Assembly: GCA_002402045.2 (NCBI GenBank)
Contig: NVUX02000015.1
Location: 1 to 54,360, forward strand
Direction: 5' to 3'
Length of the DNA stretch: 54,360 bases
DNA from: Paracoccaceae bacterium
GTDB lineage: Bacteria; Pseudomonadota; Alphaproteobacteria; Rhodobacterales; Rhodobacteraceae
Part shown: one piece after another, positions 43,362 through 52,095 of the stretch
How positions within the stretch are numbered: position 1 is the stretch's first letter
Layout: every line of letters starts with the position of its first letter
Translations under genes and position numbers: made by a program
Notes under the pieces: generated by a model
The model's database searches: none
Told to the model about the DNA's origin: nothing
What the model saw: the letters and a program-made list of their open reading frames with translations, nothing else

Positions 43362-44503
43362 TATCTTAGATTATAACTGTCAAATTTCGCCCATATCGGG
43401 GCCAGATCAACGATCTTTCCTGTCATGCGGCTCTCGTCAATCGCCATGGCGGCAATGCCTGCCACCATCGCATCAACCACCCCCACTGGCAGGCTTTCAT
43501 TCCGGCCCTTCAGGTGCGCCACAATATCTTCCACCATCATTTCGTCTGCTCCATAATGCGCGCAAATCAGGCTCTCATCATCGGCATAGTTCTTGTCTTC
43601 CAGCCGCTCCGATGTCCGCGCATCTGTGACCTTGAAATAGCCGCGCACAAAGTCGCCCTCAACCATGCCCTTGGCCCCCATCACACAAAACCGACGGTGC
43701 TCGTCGGCCACATTTGTGTTGGTATGAAAGGTCATGCTCGCGCCGCTTTCAAACTCTATAATGGAGCTTTGCTGGTCAACGATATCAGCATCGGCGGTAA
43801 AAGCGTCATCCACGCCCTCCCAGCGGGTTTCTTTTACGTGGTAAACACTGTCATCCACGCCTGCTTTTGGGGCGTGCTCCGGAAGAAAAGACCGCCGCGA
43901 GCCAAAACTGGCAACGCGTATAGGGCGCGACCCCGTAACCATGTTGTAAACATCGAGATCATGGCAGCATTTTTCCAGCATAAAGCCGCCGGAATACTCG
44001 GTTTTTCGCCGCCAATCGCGCATGAAAAATGCACCGTGATAGGGCGCGATATACTCGCTGGCCTCGATAGACGCGATGGAGCCGATCTGCCCTGCATCCA
44101 GCGCCTTTTTCAGGTCTCGCACATGCTGCGAATAGCGCAGCACAAGGCCGATGATCACCCGGTCTGTGCCATATTTCTGCAACAATTCCGCAAGCTTAAA
44201 CGTGTCTTCAATCGTGGTGACTACAGGTTTTTCCGCAAAAATGCGCACGCCGGCTTCAAGGCCAATGCGGATATGCTCAAGGTGCATGTAGTTTGGCGAG
44301 CCCACAAAAAGCAGGTCTGGCTTCTCCTCGGCCAGCATCTCGGCAAGGTCACCAAATGCGGCAATTTCTCCACCGTCGGGCCAGTCTTCCAGCTCGTCGC
44401 GCGGGTCCACATAGCCGACAAATTCCATCTCGGGCATGTGCTTTTTCATAATTGATAACACATGCGTGGCGCGCAGGCCCATGCCGCAAATTGCTACTCT
44501 CAT
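43361..44503 (-). CDS. Gfo/Idh/MocA-family oxidoreductase
   Basis: 380 residues. N-terminal Rossmann NAD(P)-binding domain (ICGMGLRATHVLSIM), EKPVV at 91-95 and a C-terminal substrate domain (GGFMLEKCCHDLDVYNMV). The family includes sugar dehydrogenases and the GH109 N-acetylgalactosaminidases, which use NAD. Nothing decides between these. Its place inside an amino-sugar operon, between transporter and kinase/isomerase genes, suggests it acts on an imported amino sugar or its derivative. It is 9 nt from the ATPase gene upstream. Confidence 0.88.
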   Translation of the reverse strand: MRVAICGMGLRATHVLSIMKKHMPEMEFVGYVDPRDELEDWPDGGEIAAFGDLAEMLAEEKPDLLFVGSPNYMHLEHIRIGLEAGVRIFAEKPVVTTIEDTFKLAELLQKYGTDRVIIGLVLRYSQHVRDLKKALDAGQIGSIASIEASEYIAPYHGAFFMRDWRRKTEYSGGFMLEKCCHDLDVYNMVTGSRPIRVASFGSRRSFLPEHAPKAGVDDSVYHVKETRWEGVDDAFTADADIVDQQSSIIEFESGASMTFHTNTNVADEHRRFCVMGAKGMVEGDFVRGYFKVTDARTSERLEDKNYADDESLICAHYGADEMMVEDIVAHLKGRNESLPVGVVDAMVAGIAAMAIDESRMTGKIVDLAPIWAKFDSYNLR

Positions 44504-44512
44504 TTCAGCCTC

Positions 44513-45613
44513 CTAAACCAGCGCTGGCAGCTTTTGCCGCTTGAGCGCTATACCGTTTTTGGTGAACACATGGCAATCTTCGGGGTTCACGCCGAGTGGC
44601 ACCACATGGCCCTCGGAAATCGGCGCTTCGCCATCAAGAGCGGCGCAGAATTTCTCACAGCCAGCAACGCCGCCATAGGTCATCGAAACACCGCCGAGGC
44701 GCTCCAGAATATCCACCGTGATATTCAGCACGCCGGCACCCGGCGCATAAAAAACATGCTCGGGGCGAATGCCAACTTCGACGCGATCACCGACCGCAGC
44801 ATCCGTTGTATCTACCGGCAGCACCATGGGCACATTGCCCTCAAGCGTCACTTCTAAGCCGCCGTTTAGCCCCGTAACTTCGGCATCAATAAAGTTCATG
44901 CTTGGCTGACCGATGAAGGACGCCACGAACTTGGTATTGGGGGTGTGATACAGCGCCATCGGGGTGTCAAATTGCTCAACCCTGCCGCCATTTAGCACCA
45001 CAATCCGGTCGGCCATGGTCATGGCTTCAATCTGGTCGTGGGTTACATAAACCATTGTGGCGTCTAGGTCTCTATGCAGCTTTGAAAGCTCAACCCGCAT
45101 ATCGCCGCGCAGCGCCGCGTCAAGGTTGGAAAGCGGCTCATCAAACAGGAAAATCTTGGGTTTGCGCACAATCGAGCGGCCGATCGCCACCCGTTGCCGC
45201 TGCCCACCAGAAAGCGCGCCAGGCTTAAACTGAAGCCGCTCTTCCAGCTTCAATATCCGCGCAGCTTCCATCACGCCCGCATGAATTTCTTCTTTGGTTT
45301 TCTTCTGTACCCGCAGCGGAAAAGCAATGTTTTCATACACGGTCAGGTGCGGATAAAGCGCGTAGCTCTGGAACACCATCGAGATGCCGCGCTCCACAGG
45401 GTGGGCCTCGGATACATCATCGCCATCGATGATGATCTGGCCATCTGTCGCCATCTCAAGCCCCGAAATGATCCGCAGCAAAGTGGATTTTCCGCAGCCA
45501 GACGGGCCAACGAACACGACAAATTCTTTGTCATTGATCGCAAGATCAATATCAAACAGCACCTGCGTGGCACCAAAGGATTTATTGATATTTTTAAGGT
45601 TTAAAGTTGCCAT
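44513..45613 (-). CDS. ABC importer ATPase, amino-sugar system
   Basis: 366 residues, UgpC/MalK subfamily. Walker A GPSGCGKST at 36-44, GALSGGQRQRV signature, IFLFDEPLSNLD Walker B, C-terminal TOBE domain (VEVGIRPEHVF). It follows the binding-protein gene across a 57-bp gap with a strong hairpin. It powers uptake by the two permeases at 46944-48690. Confidence 0.93.
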   Translation of the reverse strand: MATLNLKNINKSFGATQVLFDIDLAINDKEFVVFVGPSGCGKSTLLRIISGLEMATDGQIIIDGDDVSEAHPVERGISMVFQSYALYPHLTVYENIAFPLRVQKKTKEEIHAGVMEAARILKLEERLQFKPGALSGGQRQRVAIGRSIVRKPKIFLFDEPLSNLDAALRGDMRVELSKLHRDLDATMVYVTHDQIEAMTMADRIVVLNGGRVEQFDTPMALYHTPNTKFVASFIGQPSMNFIDAEVTGLNGGLEVTLEGNVPMVLPVDTTDAAVGDRVEVGIRPEHVFYAPGAGVLNITVDILERLGGVSMTYGGVAGCEKFCAALDGEAPISEGHVVPLGVNPEDCHVFTKNGIALKRQKLPALV

Positions 45614-45637
45614 AATACCCTCAGGAATGCAGGTGAA

Positions 45638-45664
45638 TGCGGGCGGCCCCTAAGGCCGCCCGCA
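45638..45664 (-). terminator. Hairpin between amino-sugar binding-protein and ATPase genes
   Basis: TGCGGGCGGCC (45638-45648) and GGCCGCCCGCA (45654-45664) form a perfect 11-bp stem with a CCTAA loop, right after the binding-protein stop. No T-tract follows on the minus strand, so it fits mRNA stabilisation better than termination. Confidence 0.7.
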
Positions 45665-45670
45665 AATAGG

Positions 45671-46900
45671 TTACATGATCTCTGCCAGCTCTTCGCCAGC
45701 AATGGTCACAAGGTTGTCCACGGTGTCATCCTCAAGCACAATCCCTTGGATCATGTTGACGAATACAGCCTGAAGGCCCTTCACGTCGGTTACCATTGGC
45801 TCCGGTCCACCAGTGGCAATGCCGGCAACAAAAATACCCCAGAATTGGTCGTCGTCTTGACCGTTGTAATATGGGTCAGGATTTCCAAGCATGGAGTATT
45901 GCAAAATCGGCGTCAGGCCCCAGCTTTTGTCGAGGTCATATTGTGCTTCACCCGAAGTCAGCGCTTGTGCCAACTTCATGGAAAGCTCCTCAACGCCCGT
46001 GCCGGTAAACACAGCGATTGAGTCGGTGATCAGAATAGTGCCATTTTCACCATTAGGGCCACGCGGCACAGGAGCGATCATCTGGTTGATGTCCTCATTA
46101 TGCTGCCCACGACCCCAAGGACCATTCACATACATAGCAATTTTACCATCGTTAAACAGGTCTTTCAGGCTGTCACGCTCCCAAGCTGTTGGGCCTTCTT
46201 GCGAAACCGTTGCGAGCTTGCCAAAGAAGGCCAGCGTTTCACGGGTGGCATCGCTATCCAGCATGCCTTCGCCGGTTTCAGCGTTAATAACCTCACCACC
46301 GTTTGAATAGAGGAAGTTCAGGAACTGGTGCATGGTGTTGTCAAAGTCTTTAGCCGCAAGGCCATAGCCCGCAACGCCTTCATCACCCGACGCAGCCGAA
46401 ACGGCAGCCGCTAGGTTGTAAAGATCATCCCATGTTTCTGGCGCGGCGCAAGTTTCACCCGCGGCCTCGATCACGTCACAGTTCATATAGAGCGCTTTGG
46501 TTGAAAACGCGTGTGGAATGCCCCAATACTGGCCGCCATTTGAAACGGTTGCCAATACGCCGGGCTGGTAAGCCGCGATGGCTTCGTCGCTTAGCGAAAC
46601 GGGCAAAATCAGGTCGTTCTCAGCCAAAAGCGCCAGCTCGCGTGAGCCCATATAGGCCAAGCCCGGTGCATCGCCCGCAGCCGCCAAAGTTTTGGATTTG
46701 TCTTGGCATGTGCCCCAAGGCACTGGCTCAGCATTTACCGTAACGCCGGGGTTATCAGCTTCAAACTGTGTGATCACGGTTTGGTCTGCTTCGCGAATTT
46801 CGCCGCCACACATGATCAGGTGCACTTCTTGCGCCTGCACCATGCTGCCCGCTGCCAGCGCAATGCCGCTCACAGTTAGGGTTGCTAGAATTTTCTTCAT
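45671..46900 (-). CDS. ABC substrate-binding protein, amino-sugar system
   Basis: 409 residues. Signal peptide (MKKILATLTVSGIALAAGSMVQA) followed by QEVHLIMCGGEIREADQTV. It is a family 1-type sugar-binding protein with a good upstream AGGAGG-like site (GGAGGACG). The ligand is inferred from the operon: GlcNAc- or GalNAc-containing sugars. GDEGVAGYGLAAKDFDN and YVNGPWGRGQ are ligand-pocket-like segments. It is third in the operon, after the two permease genes, unlike in the other importers here. Confidence 0.9.
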   Translation of the reverse strand: MKKILATLTVSGIALAAGSMVQAQEVHLIMCGGEIREADQTVITQFEADNPGVTVNAEPVPWGTCQDKSKTLAAAGDAPGLAYMGSRELALLAENDLILPVSLSDEAIAAYQPGVLATVSNGGQYWGIPHAFSTKALYMNCDVIEAAGETCAAPETWDDLYNLAAAVSAASGDEGVAGYGLAAKDFDNTMHQFLNFLYSNGGEVINAETGEGMLDSDATRETLAFFGKLATVSQEGPTAWERDSLKDLFNDGKIAMYVNGPWGRGQHNEDINQMIAPVPRGPNGENGTILITDSIAVFTGTGVEELSMKLAQALTSGEAQYDLDKSWGLTPILQYSMLGNPDPYYNGQDDDQFWGIFVAGIATGGPEPMVTDVKGLQAVFVNMIQGIVLEDDTVDNLVTIAGEELAEIM

Positions 46901-46943
46901 TTCTACGTCCTCCAGTTGGTAGATATTATTATGACCTTTTTGA

Positions 46944-47786
46944 TCATTCTTTTATGGCCCCCGCCGTTAACCCAGCGATTAGGAACCGCTGCATAAACAG
47001 GAAGATCAACATTACGGGCAACACGCCCACCAAAGATGCGGCCATCATCTCGTTCCAGACCACATCCTGATATCCGATAAACTCAAAAACTCCCGCCGGT
47101 AGCGGCATGTAATCACTATTTTGGTTAAACGTGATCGCAAACAGGTATTGCTGGGCATACGCACCGATAAACACCGAAACCCCAACCACCACCAGCCCCG
47201 GCGCCGCCAAAGGCAGCATCACCCGCCGCAGGGTATACATTTTACTGGCGCCATCCACATAAGCGGCCTCTTCCAGCTCTTTCGGAATTTTCTCAAGGTA
47301 GCTTTTCAGCAGCCAAATGCCCATGGGCACCAAAAAGGCCGCACCCGGAATTATCATGGCAAAATAAGTGTTTAGCAGGCCCAGCGTGCGCAAAACGCGA
47401 TAAAGCGGGATGAGCAGAACGGCACCGGCAAACATGTTAACCGCTAGGAACAGTGAAAGCGTAACGGCCTTGCCCTTGAACTCAAACCGCGCAAAAGCAT
47501 AGGCAGCAGGGACGACAAATATCATCGCCAGCACCGTAACCGCACCGGCAATAAACACGCCGTTAAATATATAGCGGCCAAGCTTGGGCACCGTGACCCA
47601 CATATTGCTATAGGCATCAAATGAGAACTCGTCAGACCAGAACTTGTAAGGCGCGCTGCGCAGGTGGTCGAGCGGGCGAAGGGATGTCATAAACATCTCA
47701 AAGAACGGCAGCAGCACGAAGGTCAGGAAAATCGCAATGGCGATATATAGCCCGATTTTCTCCAGCAATGAGTAGCGATCCATCAT
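46944..47786 (-). CDS. ABC sugar permease 2, amino-sugar system
   Basis: About 280 residues with six hydrophobic segments. Start chosen at 47786 (ATG one base past the previous stop), with ATG 47783 as an alternative; the frame further upstream lies within the preceding gene. EEAAYVDGASKMYTLRRV is the EAA loop. It ends RFLIAGLTAGAIKE, typical of MalG-type proteins. Confidence 0.9.
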   Translation of the reverse strand: MMDRYSLLEKIGLYIAIAIFLTFVLLPFFEMFMTSLRPLDHLRSAPYKFWSDEFSFDAYSNMWVTVPKLGRYIFNGVFIAGAVTVLAMIFVVPAAYAFARFEFKGKAVTLSLFLAVNMFAGAVLLIPLYRVLRTLGLLNTYFAMIIPGAAFLVPMGIWLLKSYLEKIPKELEEAAYVDGASKMYTLRRVMLPLAAPGLVVVGVSVFIGAYAQQYLFAITFNQNSDYMPLPAGVFEFIGYQDVVWNEMMAASLVGVLPVMLIFLFMQRFLIAGLTAGAIKE

Positions 47787-47787
47787 C

Positions 47788-48690
47788 TTATTTACTCCCG
47801 AACCGTTTTTCGAGTTTCTTGAGCACCACCATATAAACAAAGGCAAATACGCTCAGTAGCACCACAATCACCACCGCGCGCGCGGCCCCTGGGCCGAACT
47901 TAAAGCTGGCAATGGCGGTTTTGTAGGTGTCGATAATCAAGGTTGTTGTTGCACTCCGCGGGCCGCCTTCGGTCAGGATCCAGACAATCTCAAACGAGTT
48001 AAACGTCCAGATCGCTGAAAGCAGCGCCATGGAAACGATTACCGGAAATATTTGTGGCAATGTAATGCGGCGGAAGCGATACCAGCGCGAAGCGCCGTCT
48101 ACATAAGCGGCTTCATATAGGTCGGTCGAAACGCCCTGAAGGGCCGCGAGGAAGAAAATTGAAATCATCGGCGTGCCGACCCAAACATCTGTCACAATCG
48201 CCGAGTAAAACGCGCTGCGCTTATAGGCAAGAAATTCAAAAGGCCCATCGATAATACCAAGCCATTGCAGCGCCCCTGAAAGCAGGCCAAACTGCCCGTT
48301 ATAAAGCCAAAGCCAACCGAGACAGCCAATGGCGATCGGAATGATCCACGGCGGCATAACCAGCACGCGAAACGCGGCCCGCCCCGGGATTTTGGCATTC
48401 AGCAAACTCGCGCCCAGCAGCCCAAGCACCAGCTTCAAGCTCACCGAAATGAACATCCAGTAAAACGTGCGGCCAATAGTATCGGCAAACTTCTTGGAGT
48501 TGGCGAGCTTTTCGTAGTTAGCCAAGCCGACATAGCTTTCACCGCCGATATTAGCATCCGTGAAGGAAAGCCGCACCGTTTCCAGCAGCGGCCACACCAC
48601 GATCAGGCACAAATATGCCGCCGCAGGGGCAATTAGAAGCCACGCAAACGTAGATTGGCTTGATAGCGCTTTAGGTAATGACTTCCCCAT
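47788..48690 (-). CDS. ABC sugar permease 1, amino-sugar system
   Basis: 300 residues from the ATG at 48690, with GGGAGGGG upstream; the in-frame start at 48747 has no ribosome binding site and would cover the promoter. Six hydrophobic segments; YEAAYVDGASRWYRFRRI is the EAA loop, and VWILTEGGPRSATTTL is the MalF-family segment. It is the first gene of the ten-gene operon that runs to nagA. Confidence 0.92.
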   Translation of the reverse strand: MGKSLPKALSSQSTFAWLLIAPAAAYLCLIVVWPLLETVRLSFTDANIGGESYVGLANYEKLANSKKFADTIGRTFYWMFISVSLKLVLGLLGASLLNAKIPGRAAFRVLVMPPWIIPIAIGCLGWLWLYNGQFGLLSGALQWLGIIDGPFEFLAYKRSAFYSAIVTDVWVGTPMISIFFLAALQGVSTDLYEAAYVDGASRWYRFRRITLPQIFPVIVSMALLSAIWTFNSFEIVWILTEGGPRSATTTLIIDTYKTAIASFKFGPGAARAVVIVVLLSVFAFVYMVVLKKLEKRFGSK

Positions 48691-48918
48691 CAATCCCCTC
48701 CCAAGGACATAAAACGCGATTCTGCGCTTGCGCCAATATAAGACCATTATAAGCCAGCAAGTAAACCACTTTCAGGCCAATCGTCCAATGAATTAATTAT
48801 TCCCGCTATTAATCAGTACTTTAGCTAGCAGCATTACACCGCACCACTTCAAGGCTTGAATTGGTATTGCTTTTACGTATAGTGGCTTCATTGCCGAGCC
48901 AGAGGAAAGCCGCACGTT
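48691..48918. promoter_or_regulatory. Divergent control region of the amino-sugar operon and gntR-like gene
   Basis: TATAAT is at 48746-48751 on the minus strand, ~56 bp before the permease start, a likely -10; the -35 is weak. It lies within the inverted repeat TATAA-GACCA-TTATA (48737-48751). A second one, AAGT-AAACC-ACTT (48759-48771), sits beside it. These are candidate operators for the GntR/HutC protein encoded on the other side. Position over the -10 would fit repression. Confidence 0.45.
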
Positions 48919-49671
48919 TTGACCCAGATCACAGATATGCTCAGCCCTGCCGCATGGCAGCAAGCCAGTGGCGGCCCACGCTATTTGCAGCTTAGCCGCC
49001 ACATTGCCAGCGCGATTAAGGCTGGCAGTTTGGCGGGTGAATCCCCGCTGCCGTCTGAGCGTGAAATGGCGAGCCTTACGGGGCTTAGCCGCGTTACCAT
49101 TCGCAAAGCGATCGAGGTTTTGGTCAACGAGCGGCTGGTCACGCCGCGCCATGGCTCCGGCAATTTCATCTCGCCACCGGTTGAAAAGCTAGAACATTCG
49201 CTCTCTCGCCTTACGTCATTTACCGAAGATATGCGGCGGCGCGGCAAGTCTTCCAGCTCTGAAAAAATCAGCGCAGGGCTGTTCACGCCTTCGCCCGAAG
49301 AGATGATGACGCTTGGCCTTGGAGCTGGCGAGTTGGTGGCCCGCACCGAGCGTCTGCGCCGCGCAGACGGCGTGCCGATGGCGATTGAGTGCAGCGCTCT
49401 GCCGCCCGATATTTTGCCCAACCCCGAGGCCGTAGACACCTCGCTTTACAAGGTGCTGGCCGAAAGAGGCTTAAAGCCTGTGCGCGCTATGCAACGCATT
49501 TCTGCCACTCGCCTCACCGCCGAGCAAGCGCGGCTGCTTGAAATTGATATCCACGACCCAGCCCTGAAAGTTGCCCGCACCGGCTATCTGCCCTCTGGGC
49601 GTATCATCGAATTGACCACCGGCATTTATCGCGGCGATGTCTATGATTTTGTCGCCGAGCTGCAACTGTAG
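48919..49671 (+). CDS. GntR-family (HutC/NagR-type) regulator
   Basis: 250 residues from a TTG at 48919, with AGAGGAAAG ~11 nt upstream; an ATG at 48937 is an alternative. The winged helix (LPSEREMASLTGLSRVTIRKAIEVLVNERL) is followed by a UTRA ligand domain (about 90-245). NagR/YvoA and DasR are of this type and respond to GlcN-6-P or GlcNAc-6-P. It is divergent from the amino-sugar operon and upstream of GH20, so it likely controls both. Confidence 0.9.
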   Translation: MTQITDMLSPAAWQQASGGPRYLQLSRHIASAIKAGSLAGESPLPSEREMASLTGLSRVTIRKAIEVLVNERLVTPRHGSGNFISPPVEKLEHSLSRLTSFTEDMRRRGKSSSSEKISAGLFTPSPEEMMTLGLGAGELVARTERLRRADGVPMAIECSALPPDILPNPEAVDTSLYKVLAERGLKPVRAMQRISATRLTAEQARLLEIDIHDPALKVARTGYLPSGRIIELTTGIYRGDVYDFVAELQL

Positions 49672-49704
49672 GGCAGGCTTTCCCCCCACCAATCGGAGCA
49701 TACC

Positions 49705-51549
49705 ATGCCCCCCATCTGGCACCTGACCCTTTTTGAAAACCGTTTTCTCACCGGCCACATCAGCGATGCGCCGCCAGAGGCAACCCTGTGCTTTTCCATG
49801 ATAGCTCCGGTTGCGCTTAAAAGCGAAGGCCATATCCTGCGCGCTGTGGGCGGCTACACCGAAATTCTTGCGGATTTCACCACAGATTTCACCCTCACGT
49901 TTCAAGACGACGCCTTTGAGGTTTTTAACATCGGCTGGCTGCCCCAAGGCGCTTATTTGCGCCTTAAAAATGGCACCTGTATTGATGTGGAAATCGGCTT
50001 TGACACTCCCGCTCACAGCCCGGCCCCGCATGAGCCACAGGCAAAAAGTCCCGCCCTTCGCCTTGTTCCCCAGCCGACAAATTGGCGACCAGATGGGGGC
50101 ACGCTAAATGCCAAAAGCGGTTTTTCCATTGGCAAAAACCCCTTTCCAGATGCTCTGATATCTGCTGCTAAGCTGGCCGATCGCACACATCTTGGCCCCT
50201 TGCTCGGCGGCCCTGTGCCGCTCGATATTCAAGAAGACTCTCGCCTTGAGCCAGAAGCTTACACCCTTGTTATCACGCCAAAAAACATCACAATCACGGC
50301 TGCCACCAGCACCGGCGCGTTTTATGCCGCTGTCACTTTGATAAACCTGCAAGCCACCTATCAGGCCGAAATCCCCACCGGCAAAATGGCCGATTCCCCA
50401 CGCTTTGAGTGGCGCGGCCAACAGCTCGATTGCGCCCGCCATTTTTATCAGCCCGAAACCTTGTTTAAGCTTTTGGACCTGATGGCCCTCTTTAAGCTTA
50501 ATCGTTTCCATTGGCATTTTTCTGACGACGAAGCCTTTCGACTCGAAGTTAAGAGCTTCCCCGAAATCTGGCAAAAAACCGCGATGCGCGGTGAGGGTTG
50601 TTTGATCCCCGGGGTATTTGGCGGCGGACAAGGGCCAACAGGGGGCAGCTATAGCCTCGATTTCGCCTGCGCCCTCGTTGCGCGCGCTTCCGAGCTAAAA
50701 ATCGAAACCCTCCCCGAGGTCGAAATTCCCGCGCACGCCTATGCGCTTAACCTGGTTTTTCCAGCGCTCATGGATACTGGCGACAATAGCCTCGCCCCGT
50801 CGGTGCAAGGCTATATCGACAACACAATGAACCCCGCCCAACCCTTCACATGGACCCTCACCAAGGCGCTTATTCAGGAAATATGCGAGATTTTTCCGTT
50901 TAAGCACATCCATTTAGGCTGTGATGAACGCCCTCCCAAAGCGTGGCTAAATTCCCCGAAGGCCCAAGCCTTTATGGCCGAGAACGCGCTAAAAAACGCT
51001 GATGACCTGCAAGAATGGATTATCGCCAAAGCGGCCCGATTTGCCAAAGAATGTGGGGCACAGCCCTGCGCTTGGGAGGAAGCCATAAAGGGCAAAAACG
51101 GCGGCATTGGTAATGACGCTATTTTGTTTTCATGGACAGGCCAAGGCCCCGGCCTTGAGGCGGCGCGGCGTGGCTATAAAGTAGTGATGACTCCGGCACA
51201 GCATCTCTATTTTGACCATACCCACAGCACAGAATTTGCCGAATCCGGCGCCCGCTGGGCTGGTTATTTACCTTTGGAAAAAACTGTCTCGTGGCAGCCT
51301 GTCCCACCTGACGAACCAGAGCTGGAAACCAATATTATTGGGGTGGAGGGCGCATTTTGGAGCGAGTTTACCCATGCCGACTCGAAGTTAGAACCCAAAT
51401 TGGCCCCACGCATCCTTGGCCTTGCAGAGGTTGCCTGGCGTGCAAAAGCCACGCCCGCCAATAAGGCCTCTATCGCGCAGGCCGCGCGCGCATATGAGCC
51501 TGTTTTTGATAAAATCGGATGGCGAACATTTGAGCCTGAGCCAAAATAG
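49705..51549 (+). CDS. GH20 beta-N-acetylhexosaminidase without signal peptide
   Basis: 614 residues. The catalytic pair is Asp407-Glu408 in HLGCDERP, used for substrate-assisted hydrolysis of terminal GlcNAc/GalNAc. An N-terminal beta-rich domain (1-110) precedes a GH20b-like domain (115-230) and the TIM barrel (235-590; FEWRGQQLDCARHFY, FHWHFSDDEAFRLE). The usual GH20 signal peptide is missing: MPPIWHLTLFENRF is not one. It should work in the cytoplasm on oligosaccharides delivered by the divergent importer. CGGAG precedes the ATG. It starts 33 bp after the gntR-like stop. Confidence 0.93.
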   Translation: MPPIWHLTLFENRFLTGHISDAPPEATLCFSMIAPVALKSEGHILRAVGGYTEILADFTTDFTLTFQDDAFEVFNIGWLPQGAYLRLKNGTCIDVEIGFDTPAHSPAPHEPQAKSPALRLVPQPTNWRPDGGTLNAKSGFSIGKNPFPDALISAAKLADRTHLGPLLGGPVPLDIQEDSRLEPEAYTLVITPKNITITAATSTGAFYAAVTLINLQATYQAEIPTGKMADSPRFEWRGQQLDCARHFYQPETLFKLLDLMALFKLNRFHWHFSDDEAFRLEVKSFPEIWQKTAMRGEGCLIPGVFGGGQGPTGGSYSLDFACALVARASELKIETLPEVEIPAHAYALNLVFPALMDTGDNSLAPSVQGYIDNTMNPAQPFTWTLTKALIQEICEIFPFKHIHLGCDERPPKAWLNSPKAQAFMAENALKNADDLQEWIIAKAARFAKECGAQPCAWEEAIKGKNGGIGNDAILFSWTGQGPGLEAARRGYKVVMTPAQHLYFDHTHSTEFAESGARWAGYLPLEKTVSWQPVPPDEPELETNIIGVEGAFWSEFTHADSKLEPKLAPRILGLAEVAWRAKATPANKASIAQAARAYEPVFDKIGWRTFEPEPK

Positions 51550-51566
51550 CACAGCATAATGTGCTA
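51547..51566 (+). terminator. Hairpin at the GH20 stop codon
   Basis: TAGCACA-GCATAA-TGTGCTA is a perfect 7-bp stem whose 5' arm contains the TAG stop. No T-tract follows, so terminator strength is uncertain. Confidence 0.45.
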
Positions 51567-52095
51567 ACACGATATTCAATGACTTTTGGCCTCGTTGGAG
51601 CCCCTGCGAGCGGCATGGTTAAGCGCACAAAAAAAATTGGCCTCCATCAAAAAGCCGTTTCAGGTTGAGCTACTTGATGAATCAAGGGCTGCGGTAGGGG
51701 ATGATAAATCCCAATCAGGTTGCTCCCAGTGCTAGAGGCCTCCGAGCCTCGCCTCCGACTGAAGAAAGTTTTCTGCCTATAGGGAAACCCATGCCCGCGC
51801 CCAAAATCGCCTTAAGCGGGTGGGACAGCTGAAAGTAAACCTTTCAACGTTGAAACCGACCTTGCGGCAGCTGAGTAAGCGAATTCCGACCAAAAGAAAA
51901 TAGAAGCGTGCGAGGCGATGGATTTGGCGGTGATTTATCTTGGTGTTGGACTGGAAATTCCAAAGGGGTCGTCCGCAAAATGAGAAAGCTCCGAAAACCT
52001 GGTAAAAAATTTAAGCGCGAATACGACACGGTTCGCGGCTATATCAAAGAATATTAATATTGGGGGCAATCTAGAGCTCACGATAAAGGACGGCT
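51567..52095 (+). other. Gene-poor, apparently decayed DNA
   Basis: No intact gene was found. Short plus-strand stretches read as protein-like but stop and shift frame: LEPLRAAWLSAQKKLASIKK near 51590, ARAQNRLKRVGQLK near 51800, EACEAMDLAVIYLGVG near 51910 and LVKNLSANTTRFAAISKN near 51995. They may be one decayed gene, but I recognise no family. The base composition is more A/T-rich than the sugar island. A chance pattern is possible. Confidence 0.35.

Noticed and set aside
43514-44455. Plus-strand open frame (313 codons) over the oxidoreductase gene
   Set aside because: Antisense shadow of a conserved dehydrogenase, with unlikely composition and no start signal.
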